Origin: Candidatus Thiomargarita nelsonii
Lineage (GTDB): Bacteria > Pseudomonadota > Gammaproteobacteria > Beggiatoales > Beggiatoaceae
Assembly: GCA_001640045.1 (NCBI GenBank)
Contig: LUTY01002756.1
Coordinates: 1 to 5,025 of the forward strand
DNA: 5,025 bases
Reading direction: 5' to 3'
Numbering within the stretch: the stretch's first letter is position 1; each line of letters starts with the position of its first letter. The notes under the pieces were generated by a model that saw only the letters and a list, made by a program, of their open reading frames with translations, had not been told where the DNA came from and searched no databases. The position numbers and the translations under genes were made by a program. Shown piece after piece: positions 1 through 5,025 of this stretch.

Positions 1-297
1 GACAATGTCGCTATTCGCTGTCAAGTTAATACTTCAATCTCTGCTCTTGTACAAAAAGGCGATTTATCAGAGCGCTTAGTTGAGCAACTTGTCAATATCT
101 TTCAATGGGATATTGATTTTGAGCGTGATGTTCGAGCGGGTGATCAATTGACGATTATTTATGACTCCCATCAAAAGAACAGGAAAGATGGCAAGATTTT
201 AGCGGCTGAATTTATTAATCAAGGCAATGTGTATCGTGCAATACGTTATACAGATACGGCTGGGCTGGTTTACCAGTCTTTTTCCGGTGTTACTTGA
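1..297 (+). pseudogene. Internal fragment of an M23-type murein endopeptidase (MepM/OapA-like), catalytic domain absent
   Basis: Frame 1 is open from the window edge to a TGA at 295-297 (98 codons). The protein resembles the domain that sits between the LysM-like region and the M23 catalytic domain in MepM/YebA/OapA-type cell-wall hydrolases. Recognisable stretches are LVEQLVNIFQWDIDF, VRAGDQLTIIYD, KDGKILAAEFINQG and YRAIRYTDTAG. Family members hydrolyse peptide cross-links in periplasmic peptidoglycan. In them, YRAxRYTD-x-G is followed by a segment like YYxPDG, then the Zn-binding M23 domain (HxxxD and HxH). Here the resemblance stops at the Gly codon 262-264. The last eleven residues (LVYQSFSGVT region) are NRPS DNA read in the wrong frame. 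No zinc ligands are present, so this piece cannot be an active peptidase. The N-terminus lies outside the window. It is either the 5' part of a gene broken by rearrangement or one side of an assembly or amplification chimera. Family assignment is from remembered motifs, without an alignment. Confidence 0.72.
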
Positions 298-3200
298 CCT
301 TCGTACTGTTGAAAACGACACTGGGGCCGCCATCAAAGCCATCAAAGAACAACTACGTAGCATACCCCATCATGGGATTGGCTATGACTTACTCAGATAT
401 CTTAATTCCGAAACCGCCTCGCGTTTACAAGCGTTGCCCCAAGCGCAAGTGATTTTTAACTATCTGGGTCATTTTCATCAATTTTCAACCGGACCGCTAT
501 TGGGCTTGGCATCCGAAAACAGTGGTCCCCCGCATGGTGCAGCCAATCCTCGTTCTCACTTATTAGACATTAATAGCCTCATCAGCGAAGGCCAACTACA
601 GTTATCATGGACTTACAGTGAAAATCATTTTCAAAACTCAACTATAGAGCGTCTGGCGCAAAATTTTATAACTGCCCTACAAGCACTGATAGCCCATTGC
701 CAGTCACCCGAAACCTGGGGCTATACCCCGTCAGACTTTCCCTTAGCTAGGCTTTCTCAAGCCACCTTGGATAAAATAGTGGGTCAACGCCGACTCGATG
801 ATCTTTATCCTCTTTCACCCATGCAGGAAGGGATGCTTTTCCATACCCTTTATGCCCCTGAATCTGGTGTCTACTTTGAACAATTAAGTGTAACCCTTGA
901 AGGTGTTCTCAATCAAGCAGTTTTCCAACAAGCGTGGCAACAAGTGGTGGATCGATACGCCGTGTTGCGAACGGCCTGTGTTTGGAACGGGTTAGAGAAA
1001 CCTGTCCAAATAGTGTACTCGTCTGTTCGGCTACCTTGGGTACAACAAGATTGGCGCGGCGACCGCACCGCCAAACAGGAAGAGCGGTTGACCGCTTTTC
1101 TTCAAGCGGAGAGAGAACAAGGTTTTGATTTGACTGTGGCACCCTTAATGCGTTGTGCCCTGATTCAAATCGCAGATGATCAATACAATTTTATTTGGAG
1201 TCATCATCACCTGCTGATGGATGGCTGGTGCTTACCTATCATTTTGAAAGACGTGACAGCTTTCTATGAAAGCAATTGCCAAGAACAGGCACCACTTATT
1301 GAACCGGCTCGCCCCTATCGGGACTATATTGCTTGGTTACAGCAACAGGATATTAAAAAAGCCCAAATGTTTTGGAAGGAGCAACTGAAAGGCTTTATGG
1401 CACCCACGCCGCTTCGAGTAGATAAGTTGACAGAAAAGTCATCATCGATGGATGAAGAACAAACGATGAGTTTGTCCAAGCCCACAATGGAATCTTTGCA
1501 GTCTTTGGCCCAAGCGCATCACTTGACCATGAACACCTTGGTACAAGGTGCTTGGGCTTTGCTTTTGAGTCGTTATAGTGGCGAAGACGATGTGGTTTTT
1601 GGTGCGACTGTGTCGGGGCGTCCGGCGGCCTTGGCTGGTGTGGAGTCGATGGTGGGATTGTTCATCAATACCTTACCTGTGCGTGTTTCCGATTTCCCAG
1701 ATCAATTACTGTTACCTTGGCTTAAAGAGTTACATGCCAAGCAAGTTGAACGTGAGCAATATAGCTACACGCCATTGGTTAAAATTCAGGAATGGAGTGA
1801 AGTTCCTGGCGGCGTTCCCCTGTTTGAAAACATTTTAGTCTTTGAGAACTATCCAGTCAATGAGTCTTTAAGCGATGGGAGTATTGGCTCTCTTTCAGTT
1901 CGTTCAGTTCAGGCGATTGAAAAAACCAATTATCCGCTCACCTTGGTGGCAGTGGTGAGAGCGGGTGAATTGCAGTTAAAAATGTCATACACTTCAAGCC
2001 GTTTTGAAGCTGATACGGTGAGTAGAATGATGGGCCATTTAAAGAGGCTGCTAGAGGGTATGATAACCCAAGCGGAAACAATAAAATTGGGTGAGATACC
2101 GTTACTGACTGAAGCAGAGCAGCAGCAACTGATGACTTGGAATGAGACAACAACGGATTATCCTAGTGAAAAGACGATTGTTGATCTATTTGAGGAGCAG
2201 GTTTCGATCTCGCCCGATTCCATTGCGGTTGTCTTTGAAAACCAACAATTGACTTATCGTGTGTTAAACACCAAAGCCAATCAATTGGGTCATTATTTAC
2301 AATCTTTGGGTGTTAAACCTGAGGTGTTGGTGGGGATTTGTCTTGAGCGTTCTTTGGAGATGGTGATAGGGTTGTTAGGTATTCTCAAGGCTGGGGGGGC
2401 ATACTTGCCACTTGATCCGGCTTATCCGGCGGCGCGTTTGGCGTTTATGTTGGAGGATGCACGGGTGCCGGTGTTGTTGAGTCAATCTAGCCTTGTCGAT
2501 GGGTTGCCAAAGACGGCGGCGCAGGTGGTTTGTTTGGATAACGAGGGGGAGGCTCTGTCACAGTTGAGCGCGGAGAATCCCTCAAGTGGGGTGGGGCCTT
2601 CTAATTTGGCTTATGTTATTTATACGTCGGGGTCGACCGGGCAGCCCAAAGGAACCCTGATTATTCACCAAGGGTTGGTCAATTATCTCAGTTGGAGTAT
2701 TGAACATTATCAAGTTGCTAAAGGTTTAGGAGCACCGGTTCATTCGTCGTTAGAGTTTGATGCAACCATCACAAGTCTGTTTTCACCTTTATTAGTCGGG
2801 CAACGAATATTACTTCTGCCAGCGGCTCAAGAAACAGAATCCATCCTGACTGCCATGCAATTTTTTCGTGATTGGAGTCTTGTCAAGCTGACCCCTGCTC
2901 ACTTAGAAATACTTAACACCTTGTTACCCAAAGAAGAATTTGGGGGCAAAACCCGTTTTCTCATTTTGGGAGGGGAAGCGTTATCCACCCCAAGCCTGTC
3001 ATTATGGCGGACAATTACTGAGACTCGGATTATTAATGAATATGGACCAACTGAAACAGTTGTAGGGTGCTGTGTTTATGAGGTAGAAGCCGATACACCT
3101 ACCGAAGGAGCAGTGCCAATTGGTCGTCCTATCGCTAATACGCAACTTTATATACTGGATAAATTTTTACAACCGGTTCCTTTCGGTGTCCACGGTGAAT

Positions 3201-5025
3201 TACACATCGGCGGTGCTGGCTTAGCTCGCGGCTACCTCAACCGCCCCGACTTAACAACCGAAAAATTCATCAAAAATCCCTTTAATGACGACCCTAACTC
3301 ACGCCTATACAAAACCGGCGACTTAGCCCGCTACCTTCCCGACGGCAACATAGAATACTTAGGCCGAATTGATAACCAAATCAAAATTCGTGGATTTCGG
3401 ATTGAACTCGGCGAAATCGAAGCCGTGTTGGCACAACATCCTACCGTGCGAGACAATGCCGTTATTGTCCATGAAGAGTCTCAAACTGGCAAGCGTTTAG
3501 TGGCCTATCTCGTGCCACATCAAGATCAACTCATTGAAAATGCCGAATTACGCGGTTTTCTGACCGAACTGCTGCCAGATTACATGATACCCTCGGCCTT
3601 TGTCACCTTAGATGCTCTGCCACTCACGCCAAACGGTAAGATAGATCGTCGAGCACTTTCTCAGTTATCAATTGATGGATATCAGTTCTCAGAAAAAAGC
3701 TTTGTTGCGCCCCGTACACCAGAAGAAGAACTGTTGGCGGGCATTTGGGCCGAAGTGTTGGGCCTTGAAAGAGTCGGAGTCCATGACAATTTTTTTGAAC
3801 TGGGGGGGCATTCCCTGCTCGCCACCCAAGTCATGTCACGGATACGTGACACCTTTGCAGTTGAACTACCATTGCGCCTGTTATTTGAATCCCCCACAGT
3901 TACTGAAATTGCCCAAGCAATTGACCAGATACGTCAGACCGGAATCGTTGTCACGAAAACTGTCATCGATTTCAACGCCGAAGCGTTTCTGGATTCCACT
4001 ATCCAACCGCCCTCGGCACCCGTTGAGGCAAGTGCAAAGCCGCATTCTATCTTATTGACCGGGGCAACTGGCTTTCTGGGTGCCTATTTACTTTATGAAC
4101 TTCTGGCGCAAACCACGGTGGATATCTATTGCCTCGTCTGGGCTGAAAACGCTGACGAAGGCAAACAGAGACTCCAAAGCCAGCTTGAAACCTATTCAAT
4201 TTGGAATGAAACCTTCAATTCCAGAATCCTCCCGGTCGTTGGAGACTTGTCTCAGCCATTGTTAGGATTATCAGAATCACGTTTTGACTATCTCGCCAGT
4301 CAGATTGATGTTATTTACCACAATGGTGCAATGGTAAATTTTGTTTATTCCTACTTGGGACTGAAAGCCGCCAATGTTCTCGGTACTCAGGAGGTACTGA
4401 AATTGGCAAATAAAATCAAGGCCAAACCGGTGCATTTTATCTCGACCCTTAGCGTTTTTTTCATGAATTATAGCAATTCGGGAGCCAGAGTTGTTCGAGA
4501 ATCTGATCTTGGTGATATCCAAGAACTTGACAGTGGTTACTCTCAGAGTAAATGGGTGGCTGAAAAGTTAATGATGCAGGCCCGTGATAGAGGGCTTCCA
4601 GTCTGTATCTACAGACCAAGCAGAATAATTTGGCATAGCCAAAAAGGTATCACTCATTTGGACGATTTGTTAAACAGAATTATCAAAGGCTGTATTCAAC
4701 TTGGAAAGGTACCAGAGTGGAAGTTTGAAGACAACATGATACCGGTGGACTATGTGAGCCGTGCCATTATCCATCTATCACAACAAACCGAATCATTAGG
4801 AAAGACTTTTCATTTAACTAATCCCCGCCTTACCAGTTGGGATGAACTGTTAAACTGGTTTCGCTCTTTGGGCTATCCACTTGAGCAGACTTCATACACC
4901 CAATGGCGAAACGAACTCAGTCACCAGAAGGAGAATGCTTTGTCCCCACTTTTGTCTATGTTTTATCAAAAGAGTTTATCTGACGACCTACAAATCAGAT
5001 GGCCACAGTTTGATTGCCAGAATAC
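227..5025 (+). CDS. Nonribosomal peptide synthetase, terminal module: (partial E)-C-A-T-R, incomplete at both ends
   Basis: Frame 2 is open from 203 (after a TAG at 200-202) to the window end with no stop. Homology to NRPS begins only at about 261-263, inside the E5 motif. The first in-frame ATG is 227, but the residues between 227 and 262 are out-of-frame peptidase DNA. An AAGG at 221-224 is too close to that ATG to be a convincing ribosome binding site. The formal start is therefore probably an artefact of the junction, and the natural gene would begin well upstream with at least one more module. Domain order is C-terminal E domain (263 to about 740), C (797 to about 2065), A (about 2165-3655), T (3707 to about 3925) and R (about 4046 to the edge). 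This is a cytoplasmic, multi-step assembly-line enzyme. It would join a D-configured upstream peptide to one more amino acid, then release the product by NAD(P)H-dependent reduction. All core motifs of C, A and T are intact and no frameshift is seen. About 50 residues of the R domain are probably missing at the right edge. Confidence 0.93.
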   Translation, partial: MCIVQYVIQIRLGWFTSLFPVLLDLRTVENDTGAAIKAIKEQLRSIPHHGIGYDLLRYLNSETASRLQALPQAQVIFNYLGHFHQFSTGPLLGLASENSGPPHGAANPRSHLLDINSLISEGQLQLSWTYSENHFQNSTIERLAQNFITALQALIAHCQSPETWGYTPSDFPLARLSQATLDKIVGQRRLDDLYPLSPMQEGMLFHTLYAPESGVYFEQLSVTLEGVLNQAVFQQAWQQVVDRYAVLRTACVWNGLEKPVQIVYSSVRLPWVQQDWRGDRTAKQEERLTAFLQAEREQGFDLTVAPLMRCALIQIADDQYNFIWSHHHLLMDGWCLPIILKDVTAFYESNCQEQAPLIEPARPYRDYIAWLQQQDIKKAQMFWKEQLKGFMAPTPLRVDKLTEKSSSMDEEQTMSLSKPTMESLQSLAQAHHLTMNTLVQGAWALLLSRYSGEDDVVFGATVSGRPAALAGVESMVGLFINTLPVRVSDFPDQLLLPWLKELHAKQVEREQYSYTPLVKIQEWSEVPGGVPLFENILVFENYPVNESLSDGSIGSLSVRSVQAIEKTNYPLTLVAVVRAGELQLKMSYTSSRFEADTVSRMMGHLKRLLEGMITQAETIKLGEIPLLTEAEQQQLMTWNETTTDYPSEKTIVDLFEEQVSISPDSIAVVFENQQLTYRVLNTKANQLGHYLQSLGVKPEVLVGICLERSLEMVIGLLGILKAGGAYLPLDPAYPAARLAFMLEDARVPVLLSQSSLVDGLPKTAAQVVCLDNEGEALSQLSAENPSSGVGPSNLAYVIYTSGSTGQPKGTLIIHQGLVNYLSWSIEHYQVAKGLGAPVHSSLEFDATITSLFSPLLVGQRILLLPAAQETESILTAMQFFRDWSLVKLTPAHLEILNTLLPKEEFGGKTRFLILGGEALSTPSLSLWRTITETRIINEYGPTETVVGCCVYEVEADTPTEGAVPIGRPIANTQLYILDKFLQPVPFGVHGELHIGGAGLARGYLNRPDLTTEKFIKNPFNDDPNSRLYKTGDLARYLPDGNIEYLGRIDNQIKIRGFRIELGEIEAVLAQHPTVRDNAVIVHEESQTGKRLVAYLVPHQDQLIENAELRGFLTELLPDYMIPSAFVTLDALPLTPNGKIDRRALSQLSIDGYQFSEKSFVAPRTPEEELLAGIWAEVLGLERVGVHDNFFELGGHSLLATQVMSRIRDTFAVELPLRLLFESPTVTEIAQAIDQIRQTGIVVTKTVIDFNAEAFLDSTIQPPSAPVEASAKPHSILLTGATGFLGAYLLYELLAQTTVDIYCLVWAENADEGKQRLQSQLETYSIWNETFNSRILPVVGDLSQPLLGLSESRFDYLASQIDVIYHNGAMVNFVYSYLGLKAANVLGTQEVLKLANKIKAKPVHFISTLSVFFMNYSNSGARVVRESDLGDIQELDSGYSQSKWVAEKLMMQARDRGLPVCIYRPSRIIWHSQKGITHLDDLLNRIIKGCIQLGKVPEWKFEDNMIPVDYVSRAIIHLSQQTESLGKTFHLTNPRLTSWDELLNWFRSLGYPLEQTSYTQWRNELSHQKENALSPLLSMFYQKSLSDDLQIRWPQFDCQN
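258..265. other. Chimeric junction between peptidase and NRPS sequence
   Basis: Left of here, frame 1 reads as MepM/OapA-like protein up to ...YRAIRYTDTAG, whose Gly codon is 262-264. Right of here, frame 2 reads GWFTSLFPVLLDL, the E5 motif of NRPS epimerization domains (consensus RTVGWFT), with GGC at 263-265. The bases TGGG at 261-264 fit both partners, so the breakpoint can be placed only to within a few bases and shows possible microhomology. The two genes have no known functional link and are out of frame with each other. The cause could be genomic deletion or rearrangement, or a join made during amplification or assembly. The sequence alone cannot separate these. Confidence 0.72.
263..740 (+). 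other. NRPS epimerization (E) domain, C-terminal third only
   Basis: E domains convert the carrier-bound L-aminoacyl or peptidyl residue to its D form. This piece starts inside motif E5 (GWFTSLFPV at 263-289). It then shows E6 as IPHHGIGYDLLRYL in the 362-403 region and E7 as FNYLGHF near 452-472. About 160 residues are present out of the usual 430-450. The earlier motifs E1-E4 are missing, including the catalytic HHxxxDG of E2 and the Glu-containing E4. As it stands the domain cannot be functional. The cut coincides with the junction at about 262. The end is approximate: a linker of about 20 residues leads to the next condensation domain. That the following C domain looks DCL-type supports this being an E domain and not a second C domain. 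Confidence 0.88.
797..2065 (+). other. NRPS condensation (C) domain, DCL-like
   Basis: This domain forms the peptide bond between the upstream peptidyl chain and the amino acid held by the downstream T domain. Motifs in order are: C1 as YPLSPMQEGMLFHTL (806-850), C2 as RYAVLRT (953-973), C3 as HHLLMDGW (1205-1228), C4 as YRDYIAWL (1316-1339), C5 as VVFGATVSGRP (1592-1624), C6 as MVGLFINTLPVRV (1649-1687) and C7 as REQYSYTPL (1751-1777). The catalytic second His of HHxxxDG is His at 1208-1210, and the structural Asp (1220-1222) and Gly are kept. The PMQEGMLFH form of C1 is typical of DCL domains, which accept a D-configured donor. LCL domains usually read SFAQQRLWF. This agrees with the E domain just upstream. 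The length, about 420 residues, is normal and the domain looks complete. DCL subtype is inferred from motif style, not from a tree. Confidence 0.93.
2165..3655 (+). other. NRPS adenylation (A) domain, predicted Asn-activating
   Basis: The A domain uses ATP to activate one amino acid as an aminoacyl-AMP and loads it onto the T domain. Motifs in order are: A1 LTYRVL (2249-2266), A2 LKAGGAYLPLD (2384-2416), A3 LAYVIYTSGSTGQPKG (2606-2653), A4 FDAT (2756-2767), A5 NEYGPTE (3035-3055), A6 GELHIGGAGLARGYL (3194-3238), A7 YKTGDL (3308-3325), A8 GRIDNQIKIRG...RIELGEIE (3362-3421), A9 LPDYMIP, and A10 NGKIDR (3632-3649). A10 holds the catalytic Lys at 3638-3640. Placing GrsA pocket positions by eye gives D(2759) A(2762) T(2771) K(2885) I(2963) G(2969) E(3038) V(3062) V-next G(3065) and K(3638), that is D-A-T-K-I-G-E-V-G-K. 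This closely resembles the Asn-type code D-L-T-K-x-G-E-V-G-K, differing mainly at position 236. Asn is therefore the best guess, with Asp or an untested substrate possible. Base composition changes strongly inside the domain (see findings). Confidence 0.92.
3707..3925 (+). other. NRPS thiolation / peptidyl carrier (T, PCP) domain
   Basis: The carrier domain holds the activated amino acid and then the full peptide as a thioester on a phosphopantetheine arm. It opens with the usual APRTPEEELLAGIWAEVLG. It contains the core motif DNFFELGGHSLLATQV (3785-3832), with the phosphopantetheine attachment Ser at 3812-3814. It ends near ESPTVTEIAQAI. Length, about 73 residues, is normal. The residue before the Ser is His (GGHS), the common form in elongation and termination modules, while carriers paired with an E domain often have GGDS. 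This agrees with no E domain following in this module. The core includes a run of seven T (3790-3796) and a run of seven G (3802-3808), both in frame. Confidence 0.95.
4046..5025 (+). other. NRPS terminal thioester reductase (R) domain, 3' end missing
   Basis: R domains (Lys2/MxaA/carboxylic acid reductase type, extended SDR fold) bind NAD(P)H and cut the finished chain from the T domain as an aldehyde, or as an alcohol after a second reduction. The nucleotide-binding motif is TGATGFLG (4058-4081). It is followed by VVGDLSQP (4235-4258), YHNGAMVNF (4316-4342), STLSVF (4442-4459, catalytic Thr/Ser position), and YSQSK with the catalytic Tyr at 4538-4540 and Lys at 4550-4552. YRPSRIIWHSQKG starts at 4610, PVDYVSRAI at 4742, and FHLTNP lies near 4810-4827. 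There is no GxSxG, so this is not a thioesterase. Two residues are unusual: Trp (4139-4141) replaces the Arg normal in CLVRA, and Trp (4631-4633) sits where a Gly is common after RPxRI. A linker of about 40 residues with FLDSTIQPPSAP joins T to R, as in other T-R pairs. About 330 residues are seen. I estimate some 50 are missing, since the sequence stops in a QNT segment that usually precedes the C-terminal helices. Confidence 0.92.

Noticed and set aside
240..300. Insertion sequence or attachment site as the cause of the junction
   Set aside because: No inverted repeats, target duplication, transposase or tRNA end is visible. Only about four bases of shared sequence are seen at the breakpoint.
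1..400. A functional peptidase-NRPS fusion protein
   Set aside because: The two parts are in different frames, the peptidase frame stops at 295-297, the M23 catalytic domain is missing, and the E domain is cut in the middle.
909..1142. Open frame of 77 codons on the minus strand, and a + strand one at 934-1128
   Set aside because: Both lie wholly within the condensation domain between C2 and C3, in other frames. Neither protein shows a recognisable motif, so they are shadows of the NRPS frame.
1578..2153. Open frames at 1578-1838 (+) and 1938-2153 (-)
   Set aside because: They overlap the intact C5-C7 region and the C-A linker. The translations are low-information and no ribosome binding site stands out.
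3672..4265. Open frames at 3672-4058 (+), 3682-3897 (-) and 4080-4265 (+)
   Set aside because: They are alternate-frame readings of the T domain, T-R linker and start of the R domain, where frame 2 carries perfect family motifs.
4277..4522. Minus-strand open frame of 81 codons antisense to the R domain
   Set aside because: It is the complement of the conserved YHNGAMVNF to STLSVF region. No protein family resemblance is seen.
4046..5025. Terminal thioesterase domain
   Set aside because: There is no GxSxG motif. TGATGFLG plus YxxxK identify a reductase.

Overview
The window is almost entirely coding on the + strand. It holds two pieces of unrelated genes that meet abruptly near position 262. 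Composition is moderately AT-leaning by eye. The left-hand fragment resembles the middle domain of MepM/OapA-type murein endopeptidases, which suggests a gammaproteobacterium. Large NRPS genes of this architecture also occur in cyanobacteria and filamentous sulfur bacteria, so the taxonomic call is tentative. Because both genes are incomplete at the window ends, the window may be one short contig or a slice of a larger locus.

Layout: (1) 1-297, frame 1: an internal fragment of an M23-type peptidoglycan endopeptidase. It covers the domain that precedes the catalytic domain and stops just after the junction. (2) About 258-265: a breakpoint where peptidase sequence gives way, in a different reading frame, to the E5 motif of an NRPS epimerization domain. 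(3) 263 to the window end, frame 2, open throughout: the C-terminal part of an epimerization (E) domain, then a full condensation (C, DCL-like), adenylation (A) and thiolation (T) module, then a terminal thioester reductase (R) domain that runs off the right edge. No promoter, terminator, RNA gene, CRISPR array or mobile element is visible, and no non-coding stretch exceeds 300 bases.

How it works together (inference from NRPS logic): an upstream module, outside the window or lost at the junction, would load an amino acid and epimerize it to D. The DCL-type C domain would join that D-configured chain to the amino acid activated by the A domain. The pocket code reads D-A-T-K-I-G-E-V-G-K, closest to asparagine codes. 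The R domain would then release the peptide reductively, as an aldehyde or alcohol, instead of by thioesterase hydrolysis or cyclisation. The most notable observations are the chimeric junction, the reductive release after a predicted Asn module, two tryptophans at usually conserved R-domain positions, and a strong strand-composition change inside the A domain.
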